Positions 14,600 through 22,601 of a stretch of DNA of 46,003 nt are shown here, one piece after another. A program made the translations under genes and the position numbers. Below the pieces are notes generated by a model that saw nothing but the letters and a program-made list of their open reading frames with translations, was not told the origin of the DNA and did not search any database. Each line of letters begins with the position of its first letter. Within the stretch, counting starts at the first letter, position 1. This DNA comes from a virus. Location: IMG/VR virus record IMGVR_UViG_3300027976_000065, positions 1 to 46,003 of that record. One strand, written 5' to 3'.

Positions 14600-14629
14600 T
14601 ATTAATTTTTTTTAAAGGAAAACAAAGAA

Positions 14630-15805
14630 ATGACAACCCAACTATTAGAAGGCCGTTGGAACGAAACCAAGGACGCCCTGTTAGAAGGCTTACAAGGTTC
14701 ACGTAGAACCACAATGGCAGTAATTTTAGAAAACACAAAGAAACACTTGCAAGAAAACGCTACAAGTGGCGCAACTAGTTCAAGTAACGTTGCTACATTA
14801 AATAGAGTTATTCTTCCTGTAATTCGTCGAGTAATGCCAACAGTTATCGCTAACGAAATTGTTGGTGTACAACCAATGACTGGCCCAGTTGCTCAGATCC
14901 ATACATTACGTGTACGATATGCTGATACAAACAATGCAACAGGTACAGCAAACGACGTAACAGCCGGTGATGAAGCTCTATCACCATTCAAAGTAGGCGT
15001 TGCTTACTCTGGAGATGGAACTGCTGGATTAGGTGCTACAACATCAGCACTTGAAGGCCAAGCAGGTCGTAGAATCAATGTTCAGATTCTTAAACAAACT
15101 GTTGAAGCTAAAACACGTAAGTTATCAGCACGTTGGACTTTTGAAGCGGCTCAAGACGCTCAAGCAATGCACGGTCTAGACGTAGAAGCTGAAATCATGG
15201 CGGCACTAGCTCAAGAAATTACAGTTGAAATTGATCAAGAAGTTCTTGCTTCATTAAGAAGTTTATCTGGTCAAACTTATACATACAACCAAGCAACAGT
15301 ATCTGGTACAGCTACATTCGTAGGTGACGAGCATGCGGCATTAGCGGTTACAATCAACCGTGCGGCAAACTTAATCGCTCAACGTACACGTAGAGGCGCT
15401 GGTAACTGGGCTGTTGTATCTCCTGCGGCTTTAACTGTACTACAATCTGCTACTACTTCAGCTTTTGCTCGTACTACAGAAGGTACATTTGAAGCACCTA
15501 CAAACACTAAATTCGTTGGTACATTAAACAGTGCTATGAGAATTTATGTTGATGGTTATGCGGCAGACGGTACACCAGTATTAGTTGGTTACAAAGGTTC
15601 ATCAGAAGCTGATGCAGCCGCGTTCTATTGCCCATACGTACCATTAATGAGCAGTGGCGTTGTGCTTGATCCGACTACTTTCGAACCAGTAGTTGGCTTT
15701 ATGACAAGATATGGCTATGTTGAATTATCAAACACAGCATCATCTCTTGGTAATGCGGCTGATTACTTAGAAGAAGTAGCTATCTCAAACTTAACATTCC
15801 AATAG
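14630..15805 (+). CDS. 23: Major capsid protein gp23
   Basis: A 391-residue HK97-fold capsid protein of the T4 gp23 type. The N-terminal 60 residues form a helical delta-like segment, cut by gp21 in relatives. LPVIRRVMPTVIANEIVGVQPMTGP follows and is characteristic of the family, as are the long E-loop region and the C-terminal LMSSGVVLDPTTFEPVVGFMTRYG. It is shorter than T4 gp23 (521) because it lacks the insertion domain, as in many marine T4-like phages. An AAAGGA ribosome binding site is present, and a strong terminator ends the operon directly after it. Confidence 0.97.
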   Translation: MTTQLLEGRWNETKDALLEGLQGSRRTTMAVILENTKKHLQENATSGATSSSNVATLNRVILPVIRRVMPTVIANEIVGVQPMTGPVAQIHTLRVRYADTNNATGTANDVTAGDEALSPFKVGVAYSGDGTAGLGATTSALEGQAGRRINVQILKQTVEAKTRKLSARWTFEAAQDAQAMHGLDVEAEIMAALAQEITVEIDQEVLASLRSLSGQTYTYNQATVSGTATFVGDEHAALAVTINRAANLIAQRTRRGAGNWAVVSPAALTVLQSATTSAFARTTEGTFEAPTNTKFVGTLNSAMRIYVDGYAADGTPVLVGYKGSSEADAAAFYCPYVPLMSSGVVLDPTTFEPVVGFMTRYGYVELSNTASSLGNAADYLEEVAISNLTFQ

Positions 15806-15835
15806 ATCGATTTATTGGTATAGTAAAGAAATTAA

Positions 15836-15862
15836 AAAGCACCTTTAGGGGTGCTTTTTTTT
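15836..15862 (+). terminator. Intrinsic terminator after the capsid gene
   Basis: AAAGCACC pairs with GGTGCTTT around a six-base loop and is followed by a run of eight T (15855-15862). It lies 30 bases beyond the gp23 stop. Confidence 0.92.
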
Positions 15863-15882
15863 GGACAAAATATCTTAAAGAC

Positions 15883-15891
15883 GATAAATAC
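15883..15891 (+). promoter_or_regulatory. Late-promoter-like motif GATAAATAC
   Basis: It lies 79 bases before the ATG at 15971 and directly after the capsid terminator, so it restarts transcription for the next gene. The leader contains a short GCGGT-ACCC-ACCGC hairpin. Confidence 0.75.
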
Positions 15892-15970
15892 TTTTAGTTC
15901 ACTCGCGAGAGAGTTTATGCGGTACCCACCGCGTAGGCCTAGAACGCCATTTAATAAGGAGATAAAACAA

Positions 15971-16609
15971 ATGGGACGTCCTATTAAAAAGTTATTCATT
16001 GGTAACCGTAACACACTAGGTATTGGTGGCGAAGGGTTAGTATCAGTGACGCTCGGTGGTACTAATAACTCAACAGGTTACACAAATGTAGATGCACTAA
16101 CAATTTCAGCACCAAACTTACCGGGTGGTGTACAAGCAGTTGCTACAATCACAGAAACAGCAGGTGTTATTGACGGTGTAATAGTTGTCGACGGAGGTAG
16201 TGGCTATACATCAGCACTAACAATTACAGCCGGCACTGGCACACAAGGTAACCTAACACTAACAGGTGTATTATCAACTACTACATCAAATGCAATTGCA
16301 ATTTTGGCATTTGTTACGGGTGGGTCATCGGCAGTTATTGGTGACATCAACTCACAAAAAGGTAGCAAAATCTATAATGTAACAACAGCACAAGGCACTA
16401 GTGAGTGCTTGTTAGTTACCAGTGAACCAGTTGAAGGCCAACTGCGTATTACTGCTACTGACTCAGCAGGCGGCACTTACTTTGTTAAAAAATTAACAAA
16501 TCGTACAGCAGTTGTTCTTCCTGGAACTGGGGTACAGTTTGCCGAAGACGCCAAGGTAGCATGGGCCGACACAGCAGTTGAAAATGTATCGGTTGCATTA
16601 ACTAACTAA
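15971..16609 (+). CDS. Virion structural protein, unknown role
   Basis: A 212-residue protein; I choose the ATG at 15971 because AAGGAG lies 11 bases upstream and the promoter and leader precede it. The start MGRPIKKLFIGNRN and the following GGEG stretch are of a type I associate with conserved marine T4-like virion proteins. The remainder is Gly/Thr/Ser-rich beta sequence with a VVDGGSGYTSALTI repeat-like unit. It is a single-gene transcription unit between a late promoter and a terminator, next to the capsid gene. This suggests an abundant capsid or head decoration component. That role is inference. Confidence 0.75.
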   Translation: MGRPIKKLFIGNRNTLGIGGEGLVSVTLGGTNNSTGYTNVDALTISAPNLPGGVQAVATITETAGVIDGVIVVDGGSGYTSALTITAGTGTQGNLTLTGVLSTTTSNAIAILAFVTGGSSAVIGDINSQKGSKIYNVTTAQGTSECLLVTSEPVEGQLRITATDSAGGTYFVKKLTNRTAVVLPGTGVQFAEDAKVAWADTAVENVSVALTN

Positions 16610-16630
16610 TTTAAAACTTAGTATTAAATT

Positions 16631-16654
16631 AGCACCTCCGGGTGCTATTTTTTT
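16631..16654 (+). terminator. Intrinsic terminator
   Basis: AGCACC and GGTGCT pair around a TCCG tetraloop and are followed by ATTTTTTT. It closes the single-gene unit at 15971-16609. Confidence 0.88.
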
Positions 16655-16670
16655 GAGTTCTTACTTAGAA

Positions 16671-16679
16671 GATAAATAA
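16671..16679 (+). promoter_or_regulatory. Late-promoter-like motif GATAAATAA
   Basis: It lies 21 bases before the ATG at 16701, immediately after a terminator. It probably drives the three small fibre-type genes. Confidence 0.72.
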
Positions 16680-16700
16680 TAGAAACTGGAATAAATTAAA

Positions 16701-17258
16701 ATGGCCGCAGTTAAAAAACTTAATACAGATTATACTATAGATACCGCAGATGTCTACGTAACCGGCAACCTACACGTTGCGGGGGTGTATGACACAACCA
16801 CAGTAACAAATACTGATGTCCAAGATAAAGACATCACATTAAATGTTGGTGAAGCTGGATGGGGTGTTGGTGGCAATGCGTCACCAGGTACATCAGGCCT
16901 GTCGGTTGACAGGGGATTGCAAGCCAACGTGGCGTTGCGATGGAACGAAACATCAGATTTGTGGGAACTTACTGTAGATGGCAGTAGCTATAGCACGATA
17001 CTAACATCGGCCGGTGGTGGATTAACAGCAGTTGTTGACGACACAACTCCACAATTAGGTGGCAACTTAGAAACTAATGGGTTCCATGTTCAATTTGATG
17101 AAACTACATATATACCAACAGCAACCTCTAACAAAACAAAAATTTACGCAGATGCAATAGGCAGTGCAGGTAGCGGATTGTTTGTAGTAAACTCCGACAC
17201 AGCCAGCGACGAATTAGTAACAAAATCGAAAGCCATAGTGTTTTCAATAATTTTATAG
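16701..17258 (+). CDS. Fibre-type virion protein with an N-terminal trimerisation-like module
   Basis: A 185-residue, beta-rich, low-charge protein. Residues 10-95 (YVTGNLHVAG, DKDITLNVGE, then SVDRG and LRWNETSDLWEL) correspond in order to residues 40-110 of the large fibre protein at 22602. The two therefore share a module. Such segments occur in phage tail and neck fibres that form shafts. The C-terminus is hydrophobic (KAIVFSIIL). It is the first gene after a late promoter, with two small beta proteins following at nine and zero bases spacing. Confidence 0.68.
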   Translation: MAAVKKLNTDYTIDTADVYVTGNLHVAGVYDTTTVTNTDVQDKDITLNVGEAGWGVGGNASPGTSGLSVDRGLQANVALRWNETSDLWELTVDGSSYSTILTSAGGGLTAVVDDTTPQLGGNLETNGFHVQFDETTYIPTATSNKTKIYADAIGSAGSGLFVVNSDTASDELVTKSKAIVFSIIL

Positions 17259-17267
17259 GATTAGAAA

Positions 17268-17582
17268 ATGGCAATAACAAATTCTTTAGTAACAAATGGC
17301 GATGCGGCTAATGTATATATTAGTGTTGGGGCTAGTGCTATCACAGCCATGTATCTTTGTAATACAGACAGTTCAGCAAGGACATTTGATATCTATGTAT
17401 GTCCAGCAGGTAACTCACTAACTACACTAAGCCATCGAGTATATTCAGGTATACAAGTACAAACAGGTGATACCTATGTTGTTGACAGTGAAAAGTTAAT
17501 TTTAAGTGCTGGAGATATGATAAAAGCCAATACTGACGCTACTAACGCTATTTCAATGACTGTAAGTTATATAGGAATCTAA
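17268..17582 (+). CDS. Small beta-rich virion protein
   Basis: A 104-residue protein of Ser/Thr/Ala-rich beta sequence (YISVGASAITAMYLCN, SSARTFDIYVCPAG) with no charged core. The pattern is that of small structural proteins in phage fibre clusters. AGGATT precedes the ATG. It is followed directly by the next gene, whose ATG begins at the base after its stop codon. No specific family is recognised. Confidence 0.65.
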   Translation: MAITNSLVTNGDAANVYISVGASAITAMYLCNTDSSARTFDIYVCPAGNSLTTLSHRVYSGIQVQTGDTYVVDSEKLILSAGDMIKANTDATNAISMTVSYIGI

Positions 17583-18050
17583 ATGGGACGCTTTGCAAAA
17601 AATACTGTATTTTCATCCGGCAACTATGCTTTAGGTCTCCCGGCAACATCCGCCAGCTTTAGATCTAATGTAAACGGAACTACAGATCAAACATCATTAC
17701 GTTACAGCACATCCTCAGATAAAATTGAGTATTATTCACATACGTCAAACACATGGCAGTCAGTATCAACAGTTGGCAGTGGAACATCACTTATTACCAA
17801 AGACAGCTTTTCCGGTGACAGTGCGGTTTCAGACTACGGCCCTCTAGCAGTTAACTATAACACAGCGGCTCCACAATTGTGGGCGGCTAATATCTTAGTG
17901 CATGTAGGTACAGTTTATCAAATTCCAGGAACCAACTACGAATTTGCCGCAAACGCCATATCAGGTACTGACATATCATTTACTTCCAATCCTAGCAATT
18001 CAGCTCAGATTACTGTTATCCACGGAATAAATTCTACAATCGCCTCATAA
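17583..18050 (+). CDS. Fibre-type virion protein, unknown
   Basis: A 155-residue protein with an N-terminal module (YSTSSDKIEYYSHTSNTWQSV) resembling the short residue-wise repeats that phage fibre proteins place before their tip. The rest is beta-rich and nearly uncharged. It ends the three-gene unit that starts at 16701. A late-type motif for the PKD-containing fibre follows immediately. The exact position in the virion cannot be read from sequence. Confidence 0.65.
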   Translation: MGRFAKNTVFSSGNYALGLPATSASFRSNVNGTTDQTSLRYSTSSDKIEYYSHTSNTWQSVSTVGSGTSLITKDSFSGDSAVSDYGPLAVNYNTAAPQLWAANILVHVGTVYQIPGTNYEFAANAISGTDISFTSNPSNSAQITVIHGINSTIAS

Positions 18051-18057
18051 CCTTTTT

Positions 18058-18066
18058 GATAAATAG
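18058..18066 (+). promoter_or_regulatory. Late-promoter-like motif GATAAATAG
   Basis: It lies 20 bases before the ATG at 18087, consistent with T4 late promoter spacing and a short leader. Confidence 0.72.
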
Positions 18067-18086
18067 TAGAAAGGTTGGAAAATTAA

Positions 18087-21005
18087 ATGGCAATTAGTCG
18101 AGTTCCCGGGTATTCTTTAGTAGCGAATTTAGATCGTCAAGGCACAGATCTATATATCAGCTCGAATGGCCAATCTTTAACATATTGGGACGTTAGTAAT
18201 TATAGATTTGGTATTGGGACGGACACCCCAGAACAAAAACTACATGTAGTTGGCCATACAATAATAGTTGGTGGTGATCTACGTACTGATAGCGCAGGAT
18301 TTTCTAATATTGGTAACGTATCTCACCCGTGGAATTATGTTAATGCAGAAAAACTTCTTGGCACTATTTCCACAGTTTCCCAACCAAACATAACATCATT
18401 AGGCACACTAACAGCATTAACAGTCAGTGGTGACAGTACCTTAGATAACACTATTATCGCTCCTAGCTCGTTTATAAGTTTTGGAAATAATATAGTTCAC
18501 CACGTTGCTAGCCCACAAACAGACCAAGACGCCGCATCGAAAGGGTACGTTGATAACGCCATAGTAGCAGGGTCAACACTAATTGCTAATGTAATAACAT
18601 TAGGAACATCGTCTGATGGCAATCTAATTAGTCCTGCGGCCTATACCGGATGGACAACAGCAACAAAAGTTACAGATGCCATCGACGATTTGAACGAAAT
18701 GATGGAGAATGTTCGTAACAACACCTTTGTTAAATCAATATCATTTACAGGAACACCAACAGCAGGTGGAGAAGGAACAACAGTAACATTAACATTAAGT
18801 ACCGATGGTAATCCTAATAGGTATGATATTGATTGGGGAGATGGTGAAACACCAACAACGGCAACCACAGACTCTACGCCAAGCCATACATACACTGACA
18901 ACACAAATAGTCCATTTACCGTAGCAGTAACGGCGTATAATAACGGTGGTTCGGGGACTGGTAGCACTGCAAGTGCAAGTAGAACAGATTATATAATAAT
19001 TTATACTGCCAATCCAGTTGCAGGATTAGAACTTTATAGAGCGGCATCCGGTGGGTCAGCGTTATCAGGATCAACCTTATATGTAACTGAAGGTGAAACG
19101 TTTTACGTAAAAAACACCACAACAAATACCTCAATGGCTGACGTTGAATATAACATTAACTTTGGTGATGGTACAGCGAATGCAAGTGTAGCAAGCGATT
19201 CTGCAACAGGCGGAGTATCGGGTGATAGATATGATTATTCATATGCATTTAATAAATCAACAGGAACTGGAACGTTACCTGTTCAATTGTATCTAACTAG
19301 CCACACCACAGCAAACCCAGCAGTAATCCCAACAAAGGCATCACTGAGTTTAAAAGTCTATGACGCTAATATTGCCGCTCCAAACGGATTAAGCACAAAA
19401 ACAATAACGTTCGACACATCAATTGGAACAAGCCCACTACTAGCGGCAGACGCTACAGATAACACAAGTGGAACAACATTAAGCCCAGGCGACTCGGTTA
19501 GCAGAACAACAACGTCAGCATCACAAATACGTACGGTTACAACAACATCGTATGCATACAACGCTGACAGTGGGTACTTGTCAGCACTAATTAACGGTAC
19601 AGATCAAGGTAACATAACATTAAGCTCTGGCAGTCAAGTTGGTACAACAGGAAATCTGCAGATAATAGCAGAAAGTGACTATAATTTATTAAATGCCGCT
19701 GGAAGTACCGTGTCATTTGCTAGTTCAATATACGCTCCTGGAACATTTACAGGATTTACAGCAAGAGCAACGTCAGCTACCAGCAAGATACCTACTGGTA
19801 TCAACAGCTTTAGATTGACGCACAATGAAACAGGGCAAACAAATCTAGTAGAGTTTGTTAAAGATGATTTAACAAGTGCACCAACGATGTCAGACACTGG
19901 ATTGTTGCTTGAAACTGCGGCTGGAACAAAACGGTATGTGTCTGGGATTCCTTATTATAATTTAGGATCACCAACATTAAGATTTTATGGGTTAGAAGTA
20001 ACTAATTTTATTGGGCAAACGTATAGAAACACAACAACTCCACTCGAAGTGGTATCTAGTACTAATGCAGAAAGCACAACAGGATCTGCAGTAGCAACAC
20101 AGTCATATACATACACTAATATTGATGGTACAACTACCATGCTTAGTGGAGGAATACCTAAAGCAGGAACCGGAGTAGGATCAGCATACTCTTTAGGCAA
20201 TATAACAGTAGCAATAACATCAAGTTCTGTTAGAACAGTTGAACAAATAGGTGTGCTTGCTTATAACACCAACGGAACTGGGTCAACAGCAACTCACGCA
20301 ACCAAAGTACAAGTACATACAGCCGCACAGAGCGGTATCAGTGAGATCGCTATCGCAGTAGCTGATGCATTAGGCGCTGGCTTTGATGATGATGGCGTAC
20401 GTATCTTTGACTTTAGTGCCGAGACAACAAACACACCAACATACAACGGAGCAACAAACTTTTATACTAACAGCCTATACGCTGAATCGGCTGATCCGGG
20501 CGTTGAAGGTACCAAAGAAGCAACTATTAGATTGGGGGTATTAGCACACAATGTTGTAGATTACTCAGCAGGATACTTGCCAGTAGGACCAGATAGAAGT
20601 GGCGACACAGGAACACAATACTTTACATTTGCTTTCCGTAGAACAACAATGGCAAACTTTGATTTAAACATTACAAGCTCTTCTGGTGTAACAGGCGTAT
20701 GGATAGCGGCTCCAGGAACAGGAATAGATGATGCCTCAACATTAAATGGTTGGTTAGACACAGCAACAACCTATGCTGGAGCAGGTGTTCCGGGTGCTAG
20801 CACAGGTGACGGTGGTAATGGGTCAAACGGTTGTGCATTTACATCGGGTGATAGGATAGCAACAAGTACATCACTTAGTGGCGGATACACAATGACACTA
20901 GGTTCTGAAAACGCAACAAACGCAACAGGCAATGTTGTACTAGTTCGTATTGCATTAGCAAGTGGTGAAAGCATCACTGCACTAAGCGTGGGGGTGGCTA
21001 GCTAA
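18087..21005 (+). CDS. Large tail-fibre/adhesin protein with PKD domains
   Basis: A 972-residue protein. Residues 1-190 are a fibre-type N-terminus (FGIGTDTPEQKLHV, TSLGTLTALTVSGDS, QDAASKGYVDNA) like the shafts of other phage fibres. Residues 210-300 form a PKD-type Ig fold with the DWGDGE motif and SHTYTDN. A second PKD-like repeat at about 315-430 has NFGDGTA. The C-terminal half is Ser/Thr/Gly beta sequence ending in a jelly-roll-like region. PKD domains in phages are surface adhesion modules, so this is a likely receptor-binding or capsid-surface fibre. Its stop overlaps the next ATG by one base (TAATG). Confidence 0.82.
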   Translation: MAISRVPGYSLVANLDRQGTDLYISSNGQSLTYWDVSNYRFGIGTDTPEQKLHVVGHTIIVGGDLRTDSAGFSNIGNVSHPWNYVNAEKLLGTISTVSQPNITSLGTLTALTVSGDSTLDNTIIAPSSFISFGNNIVHHVASPQTDQDAASKGYVDNAIVAGSTLIANVITLGTSSDGNLISPAAYTGWTTATKVTDAIDDLNEMMENVRNNTFVKSISFTGTPTAGGEGTTVTLTLSTDGNPNRYDIDWGDGETPTTATTDSTPSHTYTDNTNSPFTVAVTAYNNGGSGTGSTASASRTDYIIIYTANPVAGLELYRAASGGSALSGSTLYVTEGETFYVKNTTTNTSMADVEYNINFGDGTANASVASDSATGGVSGDRYDYSYAFNKSTGTGTLPVQLYLTSHTTANPAVIPTKASLSLKVYDANIAAPNGLSTKTITFDTSIGTSPLLAADATDNTSGTTLSPGDSVSRTTTSASQIRTVTTTSYAYNADSGYLSALINGTDQGNITLSSGSQVGTTGNLQIIAESDYNLLNAAGSTVSFASSIYAPGTFTGFTARATSATSKIPTGINSFRLTHNETGQTNLVEFVKDDLTSAPTMSDTGLLLETAAGTKRYVSGIPYYNLGSPTLRFYGLEVTNFIGQTYRNTTTPLEVVSSTNAESTTGSAVATQSYTYTNIDGTTTMLSGGIPKAGTGVGSAYSLGNITVAITSSSVRTVEQIGVLAYNTNGTGSTATHATKVQVHTAAQSGISEIAIAVADALGAGFDDDGVRIFDFSAETTNTPTYNGATNFYTNSLYAESADPGVEGTKEATIRLGVLAHNVVDYSAGYLPVGPDRSGDTGTQYFTFAFRRTTMANFDLNITSSSGVTGVWIAAPGTGIDDASTLNGWLDTATTYAGAGVPGASTGDGGNGSNGCAFTSGDRIATSTSLSGGYTMTLGSENATNATGNVVLVRIALASGESITALSVGVAS

Positions 21006-22408
21006 TGGCAATTTCAGATACCCAGAAAGTTGATTACCTTTGGAAGAAACTAGGTTACGGTGCTACTAAAACTGACACCAACGACAACAAGAAAGCACCT
21101 AACGAAGCTATACCAAGCCCGCTGTTATTGCGTGGTGACAAGGTGTGGCAACAAGCGTCAAGCATACCAGGAACGCTACCCGGGTCCAACGCGGCTCCAG
21201 TAACAGTTCACACAACATCATTACCATTTGAATGCTCAGCAGACTTAACATCAACAGCAAACAGAACTTGGAAGGCTAGCCTGACAGATTGGATACCACC
21301 TGAATTAGGGTCAACATATCAAGCAAAAGTCTACATACACTATTCAAGTTTTGCTGGTAATGCCGCGGCGAACGGAGTGCAAGTATTTGCTACTGGGTCA
21401 GGCAACAATGACGAATGGTTCTTTGACTATCAGTCAGGAGTCCTACATTTTATTGGAACTAATTTACCAAATGGAGTTAACTTTGCGGGTAAATCAGTTT
21501 ATATATCAGGCGGTAGATATACAGGAACATTTGGTGTAGGCAGTAGTTCCGGCTCAATTGCCAATATTGGTAACTTACAGGTCAATAATACCACAATATC
21601 GTCAGTAAACAGTGGCGCAAATATAATCATTGCATCAGATGGCGCGGGTGCAGTACAGTTTACAGGCAATGCCATTGGTCTGCCATTGGGTGGCACAGAT
21701 GATAGACCGTCAACACTTAATGCAGGATATATAAGATTTAATACTGATACCGGAGGCTTAGAAGTATATGATGGGTCAGCATGGGATAGTGGAACTGCAA
21801 CCATTACCTCACAGATACTCAACGGGAATGGTTCCGATACTGAATTTACGCTAAGTTCTGCGGCAGGGTCAGTAAATGATTTAATTATTAGTATTAACGG
21901 TACTATGCAACAACCAACTACAGCATATACTGTGTCCGGGACAACACTAACATTTGCAGAAGCACCTGCCGCCGGCGACGTTATTGAAGTCAGACATGTC
22001 TCTGGTGGTGTAGTTAGTATTGATAAATTACAGTTAGGAACAACTAGTATAGCAATACCAGTTGCCGACGGTTCGATAGAAGTTGCAGGTGCATTTGCAA
22101 CCACAAATGCAAATACAACTGTGTCATCGTCTGGTGTAGCAACAACCATAGACAGCTTTAGCAAGCTAGTGTACAGAACAGTAAAATATACAATCCAAGC
22201 CACAGATGATACTAGATTTGCCGCGTATGAAGTATTAGTAACACATAATGGCACCGCCGCAGTGTCAAATCAAATAACAAGTATCACAACAGCTGAACAG
22301 GTAGGGAACGTTACTGCTACAATCAGTGGAAATAATGTTTTAATCCAATTTACCGCAGACTACGCGAACACCAACGTTCGATTAAGTAAAAACTACATCA
22401 TAAAATAA
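21005..22408 (+). CDS. Tail-fibre protein sharing its C-terminal domain with the large fibre
   Basis: A 467-residue protein. The N-terminal 170 residues hold a beta domain with a WFFDYQSGVLHFIG strand. Residues 215-260 repeat the fibre module (DRPSTLNAGYIRFNTDTGGLEVYDG). A segment with INGTMQQP then FAEAPAAGDVIEVRH follows. The last 90 residues (DSFSKLVYRTVKYTIQ ... KNYII) form a domain that also ends the 1082-residue protein. Shared C-termini suggest a common trimerisation or tip domain. It follows the PKD fibre without a gap and probably forms one transcript with it. Confidence 0.78.
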   Translation: MAISDTQKVDYLWKKLGYGATKTDTNDNKKAPNEAIPSPLLLRGDKVWQQASSIPGTLPGSNAAPVTVHTTSLPFECSADLTSTANRTWKASLTDWIPPELGSTYQAKVYIHYSSFAGNAAANGVQVFATGSGNNDEWFFDYQSGVLHFIGTNLPNGVNFAGKSVYISGGRYTGTFGVGSSSGSIANIGNLQVNNTTISSVNSGANIIIASDGAGAVQFTGNAIGLPLGGTDDRPSTLNAGYIRFNTDTGGLEVYDGSAWDSGTATITSQILNGNGSDTEFTLSSAAGSVNDLIISINGTMQQPTTAYTVSGTTLTFAEAPAAGDVIEVRHVSGGVVSIDKLQLGTTSIAIPVADGSIEVAGAFATTNANTTVSSSGVATTIDSFSKLVYRTVKYTIQATDDTRFAAYEVLVTHNGTAAVSNQITSITTAEQVGNVTATISGNNVLIQFTADYANTNVRLSKNYIIK

Positions 22409-22462
22409 CATATAGTATCTTATAATACAGCCATCTTAGACGGACTATTTTACTCCATTCCG

Positions 22463-22471
22463 GCTAAATAT
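22463..22471 (+). promoter_or_regulatory. Late-promoter-like motif GCTAAATAT
   Basis: It lies about 130 bases before the large fibre start and is the only motif in this gap. It is of the CTAAATA type reported for marine T4-like phages. Confidence 0.45.
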
Positions 22472-22488
22472 TACTAATAATCAAATAC

Positions 22489-22559
22489 CAAACAGTGGGG
22501 GATATGGAACCTAATTTTACTGTTTGAGCAACTGCCCGGAACACGGAATCTGGCTGTTC
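22489..22559 (+). other. Structured leader: two hairpins before the large fibre gene
   Basis: CAAACAGT (22489-22496) pairs perfectly with ACTGTTTG (22519-22526). GAACA (22539-22543) pairs with TGTTC (22555-22559). Both lie between the late-type motif at 22463 and the ATG at 22602, so they would be in the leader RNA. No known riboswitch class is recognised. Confidence 0.45.
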
Positions 22560-22601
22560 GTACAAATACATTAACGTAACATCTAATTTAGGAATTTAAA
22601 A

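Noticed and set aside
15851-15970. Upstream extension of the 212-residue virion protein
   Set aside because: It would run through the capsid terminator and the late promoter; ATG 15971 has a proper AAGGAG.
21499-22254. 251-codon open frame on the minus strand within a fibre gene (and a similar one at 24020-24766)
   Set aside because: They are antisense shadows of Thr/Val/Gly-rich fibre sequence. The translations are Val/Pro/Thr-rich without any folding pattern.
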